Below, in pieces: positions 40,441 to 47,704 of a stretch of DNA of 64,000 nucleotides. How positions within the stretch are numbered: the first letter of the stretch is position 1; each line of letters begins with the position of its first letter. The notes beneath the pieces are model-generated. The model saw nothing but the letters and a program-made list of their open reading frames with translations. It had not been told where the DNA came from and did no database searches. The position numbers and the translations under genes are program-made. Source of the DNA: Prauserella endophytica. Its GTDB lineage: Bacteria > Actinomycetota > Actinomycetes > Mycobacteriales > Pseudonocardiaceae. The stretch lies in the NCBI RefSeq assembly GCF_005146945.1, contig NZ_SWMS01000008.1, positions 62,001 through 126,000 of the forward strand. The letters are read 5' to 3'.

Positions 40441-41462
40441 CAGTCCTCCTTCAGAATGGCGTTGCCGTGCGCCACGAGCGGGGGCACGCCGTCGCCGATC
40501 GCCTCGAAGCCGGCGCCGACCGTCTTGCCCTGGCTGAACCGGTAGTAGATGCCCTCCAGGATCACCGCCAGCTTGAAGAACGCGAAGCCGATGTACCAGT
40601 TGAGCGTGGAGACGTCGCGTCCCGAGCCCTCGGCGTAGCGGGCGATCACCTCGTCGGTGCCGGGATAGCCGGGCGCGGCGCTGACGTTGCTCACGAAGCT
40701 CAGGTCCAGCGTGCTGCGCTCGGCGTAGGCCACCAGCAGGCCGAGGTCGGTCAGCGGGTCGCCGAGGGTCGACATCTCCCAGTCGAGCACGGCCTTGATC
40801 TCGTCGTCGGCGCCCACGAGCACGTTGTCGAGCCGGTAGTCGCCGTGCACGATCGCGGGCGGCGGCGAGACCGGGATCCGCGCGGCGAGCCGGTCGTGCA
40901 GCTCCTCGATGCCGGGCAGGTCGCGGCTTCGCGAGGCGTCGAGCTGCTTCTTCCAGCGGCGCAGCTGGCGCTCGAGGAAGCCTTCCGGCCTGCCGAAGTC
41001 GCCGAGGCCGACGCTGTCGGGCTCCACGGCGTGCAGGTCGACGAGGGTGTCGATCAGCCGGTCGGCGATCGCGCGGGTGCGCTCGGGCCCGAGCGCGGTG
41101 AGCTCCTCGGCGCTGCGGTACGGCGTGCCCTCGACGAACTCCATCACGTAGAACCGCGCGCCGAGCACCGACTCGTCCTCGCACAGCAACACCGTCGGCG
41201 GCACGGGAACGTTCGTCGGGCCGAGCGCGCTCAGCACGCGGTGCTCGCGCTTCATGTCGTGCGCGGTGGGCAGCACGTGGCCCAGTGGCGGCCTGCGCAC
41301 CACCCACCGGCCGGTGCCGTCGGTGACGATGTAGGTGAGGTTGGACCGGCCGCCCTCCACGACCGTGGCCGACAGCGGCCCCGAGACGAGGCCGGGGCGC
41401 TCGCGGTCGAGGTGGGCACGCAGCCGCGCCAGGTCGAGCCCGGGCGGGTTCTCGTCGCTCAT
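40440..41462 (-). CDS. APH-like phosphotransferase family protein (ACAD10/11 kinase-like)
   Basis: 340-residue kinase-fold protein. N-lobe VEGGRSNLTYIVTDGTGRWVVRRPP, catalytic loop IVHGDYRLDNVLVG and metal-binding DWEMSTLGDPLTDLG are intact. In mammalian ACAD10/11 and bacterial LvaA-type systems this domain phosphorylates the 4-hydroxyl of acyl-CoAs so that the partner dehydrogenase can process them. Its stop overlaps the ACAD10/11-like dehydrogenase start by one base, which supports that pairing. ATG at 41462. Confidence 0.9.
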   Translation of the reverse strand: MSDENPPGLDLARLRAHLDRERPGLVSGPLSATVVEGGRSNLTYIVTDGTGRWVVRRPPLGHVLPTAHDMKREHRVLSALGPTNVPVPPTVLLCEDESVLGARFYVMEFVEGTPYRSAEELTALGPERTRAIADRLIDTLVDLHAVEPDSVGLGDFGRPEGFLERQLRRWKKQLDASRSRDLPGIEELHDRLAARIPVSPPPAIVHGDYRLDNVLVGADDEIKAVLDWEMSTLGDPLTDLGLLVAYAERSTLDLSFVSNVSAAPGYPGTDEVIARYAEGSGRDVSTLNWYIGFAFFKLAVILEGIYYRFSQGKTVGAGFEAIGDGVPPLVAHGNAILKED

Positions 41463-41511
41463 CTGACCTCCTTGTCAACGGTGCGACTGGTCGCGGGCAC
41501 CGCCCGCGGGG

Positions 41512-41973
41512 TCACGCGACCAGGATCGCCACGGTCTCCGCGACGCAGGCGGGCTTGGCCTCGCCGTCGATCTCGATCGTCCAGCGCACGATGGCCTGCT
41601 TGCCCTGTGCCGTGTCGGTGACCTGGGCGAGCTCGGCGCCCGCCCTGATCTTGGAGCCGACCTTGACGGGCTGTGGGAAGCGGACCTTGTTGACGCCGTA
41701 GTTGATGCCCATACGCAGGCCGTCGACGCGGTAGACCTCCTTGCCCAGCATGGGGATCAGCGAGAGCGTGAGGTAGCCGTGGGCGATCGGGGCGCCGAAC
41801 GGGCCCTGCGCGGCGCGTTCGGGGTCGACGTGGATCCACTGGTGGTCGCCCGTGGCGTCGGCGAACAGGTTCACCTGCTCCTGGGTGACGGTGTGCCAGT
41901 CGCTGTGGCCGAGGTGCTCGCCCACGGCGGCGGCGAAGTCGTCGAGGCTGGGGAAGACGCGCACCTCGGTCAC
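41512..41973 (-). CDS. MaoC/NodN-type enoyl-CoA hydratase
   Basis: 153-residue hot-dog-fold (R)-specific hydratase. The hydratase motif is present as FADATGDHQWIHVDPERA (Asp and His catalytic), followed by AQGPFGAPIAHGYLTLSLIP. GTG at 41973 overlaps the FabG-like stop by four bases. It would hydrate the enoyl-CoA produced by the operon's dehydrogenases, with the adjacent FabG-like reductase handling the (R)-3-hydroxyacyl product. Confidence 0.92.
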   Translation of the reverse strand: MTEVRVFPSLDDFAAAVGEHLGHSDWHTVTQEQVNLFADATGDHQWIHVDPERAAQGPFGAPIAHGYLTLSLIPMLGKEVYRVDGLRMGINYGVNKVRFPQPVKVGSKIRAGAELAQVTDTAQGKQAIVRWTIEIDGEAKPACVAETVAILVA

Positions 41974-42731
41974 GCCTTCGGCCCGCCCGCCACGTAGATG
42001 ACCTGGCCCGACACGAACCCGGCGCCCTCGCTGACGAGGAAGGACACGACGTTGGCGATGTCCTCGGGCTGGCCGACCCTGCGCACCGGGATCTCCTGGG
42101 CGGCGGCCTTCTTGAAGTCCTCGAACGACATCCCGATGCGCTCGGCGGTCGCGGCCGTCATGTCGGTGGCGATGAAGCCGGGGGCGATGGCGTTGACGGT
42201 GACGCCGAACTTGCCGAGCTCGATCGCGAGCGTCTTGGTGAAGCCCTGCAGGCCGGCCTTCGCGGTGGAGTAGTTGGCCTGGCCGCGGTTGCCGAGCGCC
42301 GAGGTCGAGGAGAGGTTGACGATGCGGCCCCAGCCCTGCTCGGTCTGGTGCTTCTGGACGGCCCTGCTCATCAGGAACGAGCCGCGCAGGTGGACGCCCA
42401 TGACCGAGTCCCAGTCGGTCTCGCTCATCTTGAACAGCAGGTTGTCGCGGGTGATGCCGGCGTTGTTGATCAGCACCGTCGGGGCGCCCAGCTGCTCGGC
42501 CACGGCCGCGACGGCGGCCTCCACCTGCTCGGCGTCGCTCACGTCGAGACCCACGCCGATCGCCCTGCCGCCGTCGGCGACGATGGCCTCGGCTCCCGCC
42601 TTGGCTCCGGCCTCGTCCAGGTCGAGCAGGCCGACGGCGAAGCCGTCACCGGCGAGCTTGCGGGCGATGGCCGCGCCGATGCCGCGGCCCGCCCCGGTGA
42701 CGATCGCGACACGGGAAGGGGACTCGGTCAC
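41970..42731 (-). CDS. FabG-like SDR, 3-oxoacyl-CoA/ACP reductase
   Basis: 253-residue SDR, first gene of the six-gene operon. Cofactor loop TGAGRGIGAAIA, LINNAGITRDN, catalytic Ser in VNLSSTSALGNRG, YSTAKAGLQGFTK, and C-terminal EGAGFVSGQVIYVAGGP. GTG at 42731 has GAGGAGG seven bases upstream. The operator TAAGCGTGCGCTTA lies 20 bp before the start, implicating the TetR protein encoded at 34294-34908. Confidence 0.92.
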   Translation of the reverse strand: MTESPSRVAIVTGAGRGIGAAIARKLAGDGFAVGLLDLDEAGAKAGAEAIVADGGRAIGVGLDVSDAEQVEAAVAAVAEQLGAPTVLINNAGITRDNLLFKMSETDWDSVMGVHLRGSFLMSRAVQKHQTEQGWGRIVNLSSTSALGNRGQANYSTAKAGLQGFTKTLAIELGKFGVTVNAIAPGFIATDMTAATAERIGMSFEDFKKAAAQEIPVRRVGQPEDIANVVSFLVSEGAGFVSGQVIYVAGGPKA

Positions 42732-42750
42732 GTGGTTCCTCCTCAGTGAG

Positions 42751-42764
42751 TAAGCGTGCGCTTA
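42751..42764. promoter_or_regulatory. TetR-type operator, site 3
   Basis: TAAGCGTGCGCTTA, the same 6+2+6 half-sites as site 2 with a different centre. It lies 20 bp upstream of the FabG-like gene and overlaps the TAA stop codon of the DUF998 gene (42762-42764, minus strand), so the operon promoter begins at the very end of the preceding gene. Confidence 0.7.
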
Positions 42765-43451
42765 GGAAGGTACCAGGGGACCGGCCGTGGCGGCAGCGGG
42801 CGCGCGCACGCGGATCAGGCCGGGCACGAGCGCGGCGATGGCGAGTACCTCGTTGAGGGCCAGGAACCGTTCGACGAGTCCGAGCGGGATCGCCCGCCAC
42901 CAGGGCTCGCCGCCCGCCAGCATCACCAGCACCGCGCCGATGATGAGCCCGAACCACGCCAGCGACGTCACGCCGAGCACGCGGGCGAGCAGGCGGAGGT
43001 TGGGGGAGTGCGGGTAGGCCGCGCGGGCGGCGGCGAGTACCGCGAGCGGCAGGCACACGAACGCGACGACGCTCGCGTAGCGGTGGATGGTGCCCCCGAG
43101 GCTCGGCCCGATCGACCAGTCCGTCTTCGGGAACGCGACGATCACGAGCAGGCCCAGCGCCCAGGCCGAGCCGAAGATCGTCGTCGCGGAGAGGGCACGC
43201 ACGCGGCCGTGCCGGACGAGGGCAAGGAACACCGCCGCGGACCCGGCCGCGACGAGCAGCACGGCGAGGTCGAACAGGAGCTTGCCGGGCCCGAGCGCGT
43301 ACTCGCTGATGGTGCGGCGCACGGGGTCCACGTCGGCGCTGGTGACGGGCAGCAGGTGTAGCAGGCCCATCAGGAGGCTGCCGAGTGTGAGCGCCGCGAG
43401 ACCCGTCGCCGGGAGCGCGGCGCTGGTGCGGGCCGGTGCGTCGTCCGCCAT
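42762..43451 (-). CDS. DUF998 membrane protein
   Basis: 229-residue integral membrane protein with about six hydrophobic segments. The motif RRTISEYALGPGKLLFDLAVLLVAAGS after the first helix and FPKTDWS are typical of the DUF998 family, whose function is unknown. The ATG at 43451 follows GGAGGGGG. It ends in VPS with its TAA inside operator site 3. The J-domain/NERD gene lies 59 bp upstream on the same strand. Confidence 0.85.
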   Translation of the reverse strand: MADDAPARTSAALPATGLAALTLGSLLMGLLHLLPVTSADVDPVRRTISEYALGPGKLLFDLAVLLVAAGSAAVFLALVRHGRVRALSATTIFGSAWALGLLVIVAFPKTDWSIGPSLGGTIHRYASVVAFVCLPLAVLAAARAAYPHSPNLRLLARVLGVTSLAWFGLIIGAVLVMLAGGEPWWRAIPLGLVERFLALNEVLAIAALVPGLIRVRAPAAATAGPLVPS

Positions 43452-43510
43452 GAAACCCCCTCCGTGTCCCGGTTCCGTTCCATTCAGCCACGAAGGGTGT
43501 GAGCGCGATG

Positions 43511-44617
43511 TCAGGTGACGACGCGGCGCAGTATGGTCCTGAACACGTCACGGTCCACTGTGGAGGGTTCAACGGCGAGCCACGCGCCGATCTCGCGCAC
43601 GAACCGCTCCGGCGTCATCGGCGCGGCGACGGCGTCGGCTCCGGGGTCGGTGGTCAGCTCACCGTCACGGCTGGGGTAGAGCACCAGCGCGCCGCGCACC
43701 TCCACGTCCGGCAGCAGCGCCTCGAACTCGGCGACGCTCTCGGCGAGCCTGCTGCCGCCGCCTCGGAAGCGCTGCCCGTTGCGGTACAGCACCCCGTCGG
43801 CGGTCTCGTAGTGCCCCGGCAGCCAGCGCTTCGACTCGACGAGCACGAGCCTGCGCCCGCACAGCACCGCGTGGTCGACGTCGGCGAACACCGAATCCGG
43901 CCAGGCGAGGCCGTGGAAGACCCGCACGCCCGGCAGCCGCGTGAGGTAGCGGGCGAGGAGGTCGGCGGTGAGGCGCTCGGCCACCTGGTCGTCGTCCTGG
44001 CCGGGGGTGCCGAACACGGCGCGGCCGCCGAACTCGGTGCGGAACGCCCGCACGGAACGCAGGGCCGACAGGTGCCGCCGGACGAGCACGTACGACGCGC
44101 CGAGTGCCGCCGCGACCAGGAGCAGCCACATCACGAGCGCCGGGGTGGCGAAGGTGACGCCCAGCGGCAGGGGCAGCGCGAGCACGACCACGGCGCCGAG
44201 CGCGATGGCGGCGGGGGCGTGGCCAGGTGAGCCTGGATAGTGCACGCGAGTGATGGCGTCCACCGTGTGCCACCACGGGATCGTCGCCGGGTCGACGCGC
44301 GGGGCGGCCGGGGTGAACGCGGGGTCCTCGCCGAAGCGGCGGGGACGGGTGCGCGGCGCCGGCCGGGTCCGGGTGGCCGTCGCCGTCGTGGCGGGGGCGG
44401 GCGGTTCGTGCCGCTCCGGGTCGCCCGCGTCGTACTCGGCGCGGCGGACCGGATCGCCGAGGGTCTCGTACGCCTCGCGCAGCAGGCGGAAGGTCCCGGC
44501 GGTGCCACCCGTGTCGGGGTGCATCGAGCGGGCCAGCGTCCGGTACGCCGACTTGATCTCCGCCGGGGTGGCATCGGGCCGCACGCCAAGGAGCTCGTAG
44601 TAGTCGACGTCAGGCAT
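43511..44617 (-). CDS. J-domain protein fused to a NERD nuclease-related domain
   Basis: 368-residue protein. Residues 1-70 form a DnaJ J-domain with the HPD motif at 33-35 (SMHPDTGG). A Pro/Arg/Thr-rich linker is followed by two transmembrane helices (~145-190) and a C-terminal NERD domain (~200-320) with VFADVDHAVLCGRRLVLVESKRW, containing the D...ExK nuclease-like core. The J-domain would stimulate DnaK; the NERD domain is related to restriction-like nucleases, here membrane-tethered. No DnaK gene is nearby. AGGAGG precedes the ATG. The role is unknown. Confidence 0.83.
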   Translation of the reverse strand: MPDVDYYELLGVRPDATPAEIKSAYRTLARSMHPDTGGTAGTFRLLREAYETLGDPVRRAEYDAGDPERHEPPAPATTATATRTRPAPRTRPRRFGEDPAFTPAAPRVDPATIPWWHTVDAITRVHYPGSPGHAPAAIALGAVVVLALPLPLGVTFATPALVMWLLLVAAALGASYVLVRRHLSALRSVRAFRTEFGGRAVFGTPGQDDDQVAERLTADLLARYLTRLPGVRVFHGLAWPDSVFADVDHAVLCGRRLVLVESKRWLPGHYETADGVLYRNGQRFRGGGSRLAESVAEFEALLPDVEVRGALVLYPSRDGELTTDPGADAVAAPMTPERFVREIGAWLAVEPSTVDRDVFRTILRRVVT

Positions 44618-44744
44618 CCGGCACCTCCTCGCGAGCGCTCACCCTATGGCGTGCCCGCGCCGGGGCGAGCACCGCCCGCCCGGCACGTCCGGGTGGATCG
44701 GTTGTGTGCTAAGGGAAGTCGGGAACGCACGACTCGCGGGTGGT

Positions 44745-44750
44745 TAGGCT
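44745..44750 (+). promoter_or_regulatory. -10 box of probable leaderless promoter for homocysteine methyltransferase
   Basis: TAGGCT followed by exactly seven bases and the GTG at 44758. The same hexamer and spacing occur at the peroxiredoxin gene. Confidence 0.5.
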
Positions 44751-44757
44751 TGGGGGC

Positions 44758-45657
44758 GTGTTGACGTCCGGAAGGACCGTGGTGCTCGACGGCGGGCTCG
44801 CCACCGAACTCGAGGCGCGCGGGCACGATCTCTCGGACGCGCTGTGGTCGGCGCGGTTGCTCGCCGACGACCCGGAGGAGATCGTCGCCGCGCACGTCGC
44901 GTTCTACCGCGCCGGGGCCGAGGTCGCCACGACCGCGAGCTACCAGGCGAGCTTTCCCGGGTTCGCCGCGCGCGGCATCGACCGCGCCGAGGCCGCGGCG
45001 CTGCTGCGGCGCAGTGTCGAGCTGGCGCGCAGGGCACGGGACGCCGTCGCGGGCGACGGGCGTCCGCGCTGGGTCGCCGCCTCGGCGGGACCCTACGGCG
45101 CGCTGCTCTCCGACGGCTCCGAGTACCGCGGCCGGTACGGACTGACCCAGCGTGAGCTGGTCGCCTTCCACCGGCCCCGGCTGGAGGTGCTCGCCGAGGC
45201 GGAGCCGGACGTGCTCGCGCTGGAGACGGTTCCCGACGTCGACGAGGCCGCGGCCGAGCTGGCCGCGCTCGAAGCCCTGGACATGCCGGGCGTGCCGGTG
45301 TGGCTGTCGTACACGGTCGCGGACGGGCGGACCCGCGCCGGGCAGAGCCTGGAGGAGGCGTTCGCGGTGGCCGCCGGGAACGCGCAGGTGCTCGCCGTGG
45401 GCGTCAACTGCTGCTCGCCCGCCGAGGTCGCCGACGCCGTCGCGATCGCGGCGGAGGTCTCCGGCAAGCCGGTGATCGTCTACCCGAACAGCGGGGAGGG
45501 CTGGGACGCGGAGGGGCGTCGCTGGGCGGGAGCGCCCACTTTCTCCCCCGATGAGGTGAACCGGTGGGTCGATGGCGGCGCCGCCCTCGTGGGTGGTTGC
45601 TGCCGCGTCCGGCCTGGTGACATCGCTGATTTGGCGCGTGCGCTGCGCGTAACCTGA
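44758..45657 (+). CDS. mmuM: Homocysteine S-methyltransferase
   Basis: 299-residue zinc enzyme that makes methionine from homocysteine, with S-methylmethionine or S-adenosylmethionine as likely donor. N-terminal VLDGGLATELEARG, then zinc-ligand Cys in GVNCCSP and the Cys pair in VGGCCRVRPGDI. Length fits MmuM rather than full-length MetH. The GTG at 44758 is chosen because a TAGGCT -10 box lies seven bases before it; no ribosome-binding site is visible, as expected for a leaderless message. A 9-bp-stem hairpin five bases after the stop probably terminates it. Confidence 0.9.
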   Translation: MLTSGRTVVLDGGLATELEARGHDLSDALWSARLLADDPEEIVAAHVAFYRAGAEVATTASYQASFPGFAARGIDRAEAAALLRRSVELARRARDAVAGDGRPRWVAASAGPYGALLSDGSEYRGRYGLTQRELVAFHRPRLEVLAEAEPDVLALETVPDVDEAAAELAALEALDMPGVPVWLSYTVADGRTRAGQSLEEAFAVAAGNAQVLAVGVNCCSPAEVADAVAIAAEVSGKPVIVYPNSGEGWDAEGRRWAGAPTFSPDEVNRWVDGGAALVGGCCRVRPGDIADLARALRVT

Positions 45658-45661
45658 TCGA

Positions 45662-45684
45662 GCCTTTCGGTAATTCCGAAAGGC
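45662..45684 (+). terminator. Hairpin terminator after mmuM
   Basis: GCCTTTCGG, loop TAATT, CCGAAAGGC: a perfect nine-bp stem five bases after the stop. There is no T-run, as is common for actinobacterial terminators. Confidence 0.7.
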
Positions 45685-45860
45685 GACCTCGCCGCGCGCG
45701 TGTGACCCTCGAATTCCGGGTAATCCGAACCACCAGAAAAAAGTGTGGTCTGCGCACCACGAACGCGTGTGACGGGCACCGTCCACACGCACGGCCCGCT
45801 GTGCCTGATCAGCTCGAACGGCGACGCGGGCCGGCCGGCCACGGAAAGGATGGAAACCGG

Positions 45861-46718
45861 ATGAACATCACGGAATCATTCAACGATGCGCTGCGGGCGG
45901 TGATTACCTTCCTCCCGAAGTTCGTCGTGTTCCTGGTGATCCTGGTCATCGGTTGGCTTGTTGCGAAAGCCCTTCGCAAACTCGTCGATGTCGTGCTGGA
46001 GCGGCTTCACTTCGACCGCGCCGTGGAGCGTGGCGGCATCAAGCGCGCGCTCGCCCGGTCCAAGTACGACGCCAGTGGCCTGATCGCCGCGCTGGTCTAC
46101 TACGCGGTGCTGCTGATCGCGTTGCAGATGGCGTTCGGCGTGTTCGGGCCCAACCCGATCAGCGCCATGCTGGCCGGCATCGTGGCGTGGCTGCCGAGGG
46201 CGATCGTCGCGATCGTCATCGTCGTGGTGGCCGCCGCCATCGCCAACGCGGTGCGTGACCTGGTGGGCAGCGCGCTCGGCGGCCTGAACTACGGCAACTT
46301 CGTGGCCAGGCTGACGCAGGTCTTCATCATCGCGCTCGGCGTGATCGCCGCGCTGAACCAGATCGGGGTCGCGACTGCTGTCACCACCCCGGTGCTCGTC
46401 GCCGTGCTGGCGACCGTGGGCGGCATCCTCGTCGTCGGCCTCGGTGGCGGCATGGTCCGCCCGATGCAGCAGCGCTGGGAACGCTGGCTGAACCGCGCCG
46501 AGGAGGAGATGCCGAACGCGAGGTCGCAGGCCCAGGCCTACCAGCGGGGCCGCGAGGACGCCATCCGTGCCAGGACGGGCGAGGCGGCCCAGCCCACGAT
46601 GCAGTCGCCGCAGACCGAGCCCATCCAGACGGGCACGCCGCGGGGCGGCGCCACGCCGCCTCCGGCCACACCGCCCACGACGCCGCCTCCGGCACCGCCG
46701 CGCGGCGACTACCCGTGA
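45861..46718 (+). CDS. MscS-like / TM-helix-repeat membrane protein (CmpX type)
   Basis: 285-residue membrane protein with about five hydrophobic helices: FVVFLVILVIGWLVAKAL, YYAVLLIALQMAFGVF, IVAIVIVVVAAAIANAV, VFIIALGVIAALNQIGV and LVAVLATVGGILVVGLGGG. The spaced 'helix-repeat' pattern and the ending GGMVRPMQQRWERW match conserved TM-helix (PF05552) proteins related to mechanosensitive channels but without the MscS beta domain. A hydrophilic Pro/Thr-rich tail of about 60 residues follows. ATG at 45861 has GGAAAGGA upstream. A gating or osmotic role is inferred. Confidence 0.82.
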   Translation: MNITESFNDALRAVITFLPKFVVFLVILVIGWLVAKALRKLVDVVLERLHFDRAVERGGIKRALARSKYDASGLIAALVYYAVLLIALQMAFGVFGPNPISAMLAGIVAWLPRAIVAIVIVVVAAAIANAVRDLVGSALGGLNYGNFVARLTQVFIIALGVIAALNQIGVATAVTTPVLVAVLATVGGILVVGLGGGMVRPMQQRWERWLNRAEEEMPNARSQAQAYQRGREDAIRARTGEAAQPTMQSPQTEPIQTGTPRGGATPPPATPPTTPPPAPPRGDYP

Positions 46719-46740
46719 CGCCGCGCTGACCCGACCGAAC

Positions 46741-46805
46741 CCAACCGCAGTGAAGGCCACCTTGCCTGCGTTCAACGCAGGCAAGGTGGCCTTCACTGCG
46801 GTTGG
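46741..46805. terminator. Long palindrome, copy D (longest)
   Basis: 65-bp perfect palindrome, 32-bp arms around one base, core GAAGGCCACCTTGCCTGCG flanked by CCAACCGCAGT. It lies between the convergent MscS-like (stop 46718) and DUF6401-like (stop 46820) genes. The inner 53 bases are identical to copy C. Confidence 0.82.
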
Positions 46806-46819
46806 CGAGCTGGGTGCGG

Positions 46820-47191
46820 TCAGAAGAAGAGCAGGGGGTCTACGTCGCCGCCCGTGACCGCGACCGTGCCCGCCGCGGCCAGCAGGCACACGGCGACCAG
46901 CCGCAGGGTCACCCAGTCGGAGTCCCAGCCGTCCCGCAGCGGTGGGTGCCAGCCGGCCTCGGTGGCCGCGTCCTGGATGCCCCGTGCGTAACCGGCCAGC
47001 TCGACAGCACTGACCCGGCCGCCGCTGAGCGTCAGGATGTCGCGAACGGCGGCGGCGTGCTGGTCGACGCTGGCGAGCAGTCCCGGCGCCAGACCACCGA
47101 CGGCGAGCCCGACACGGCTCAGCCGGTCGGCGAGCGCGGAGAGCTCCCGCTTCGCGGCAGACTCGTGCCACGCGTTCAGCAACCAACCCAT
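46820..47191 (-). CDS. DUF6401-like small protein downstream of gas-vesicle genes
   Basis: 123-residue protein. LAPGLLASVDQHAAAVRDIL and AGYARGIQDAATEAGWHPP resemble DUF6401 proteins, annotated elsewhere as 'natural product biosynthesis' proteins without known function. A hydrophobic C-terminal helix (LRLVAVCLLAAAGTVAVTG) suggests membrane attachment. ATG at 47191 lies 20 bp after the gvpK stop on the same strand, so it is probably the last gene of the gas-vesicle transcript. Whether it has a vesicle role is unknown. Confidence 0.65.
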   Translation of the reverse strand: MGWLLNAWHESAAKRELSALADRLSRVGLAVGGLAPGLLASVDQHAAAVRDILTLSGGRVSAVELAGYARGIQDAATEAGWHPPLRDGWDSDWVTLRLVAVCLLAAAGTVAVTGGDVDPLLFF

Positions 47192-47211
47192 GGAGGGAGA
47201 GCTTAGGTCCC

Positions 47212-47514
47212 CTATTCGGGTGCGAGAAGAGGCCCCAGCGGCCCGAGGTCGATGTTGAGATCCTCCGGTTCGAGCCCGAAATGATCTCGGAGCTCACCCA
47301 TCTTCTCCTCGAGCCGCATGAGGGTCAGGCCGATGCGTTCCACCTGCTCATCGCTCAGTTTTCCGTCCTCGACGCGGCGCAGCGCCTGCCGTTCCATCAG
47401 CTGCCGCAGCAGCTCGACGATCGTCAGCACGAGGCTCACGAGACCCTTCTCGACGGTCTCCGGGTCGGCGTCGATGTGCTCGGTCAGCTCGTGTCTGTGG
47501 GCGTTCTCACTCAC
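47212..47514 (-). CDS. gvpK: Gas vesicle protein GvpK
   Basis: 100-residue GvpK, a conserved accessory protein needed for vesicle formation. Family pattern: ETVEKGLVSLVLTIVELLRQLMERQALRRVE, then LTLMRLEEKMGELRDHFGL (in parts). GTG at 47514 overlaps the gvpS stop by eight bases. Length is typical. Confidence 0.93.
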   Translation of the reverse strand: MSENAHRHELTEHIDADPETVEKGLVSLVLTIVELLRQLMERQALRRVEDGKLSDEQVERIGLTLMRLEEKMGELRDHFGLEPEDLNIDLGPLGPLLAPE

Positions 47515-47704
47515 CGGAGAGGCTCCGTTCCAGCGTGCTGGCCGACGTGATCAGCGCGCGCAGGGACACGTGCACGAGGTCTACCTCCGCGATCGACAGC
47601 GTCACCTCGCCCGAGAGCACCACCCCGCCGGCGAGGACGCGGTCCAGCAGGTCGACCAGCGCGATCCGGCGTTCCGGCGCGGCGGCCTCCAGCTCGCCGG
47701 TCAT
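47507..47704 (-). CDS. gvpS: GvpA/J-family small gas vesicle protein (GvpS-like)
   Basis: 65-residue member of the GvpA/GvpJ/GvpM fold: IALVDLLDRVLAGGVVLSGEVTLSIAEVDLVHVSLRALI (in parts) is the conserved helix-strand-strand-helix core. In the Streptomyces gas-vesicle order the gene between gvpL and gvpK is called gvpS, which fits here. ATG at 47704 overlaps the gvpL stop (ATGA); the longer frame is an Arg-rich artefact. It probably forms part of the nucleating complex or vesicle tip. Confidence 0.85.
   Translation of the reverse strand: MTGELEAAAPERRIALVDLLDRVLAGGVVLSGEVTLSIAEVDLVHVSLRALITSASTLERSLSGE

Noticed and set aside
39553-40545. A 330-codon plus-strand frame rich in Gly, Val, His and Ala opposite the dehydrogenase gene
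   Set aside because: The dehydrogenase on the minus strand is complete and coupled to its neighbours; the plus frame has no recognisable domain or ribosome-binding site.
44701-44733. Stem of eight pairs with loop containing AAGGGAA upstream of the homocysteine methyltransferase, considered as a cobalamin riboswitch
   Set aside because: It lacks the rest of the B12 box and the conserved junctions, and it would lie upstream of the inferred transcription start at 44758.
45745-45760. GTGGT-CTGCGC-ACCAC hairpin upstream of the MscS-like gene considered as a regulatory RNA element
   Set aside because: The stem is only five pairs, common by chance at this GC content, with no supporting structure around it.
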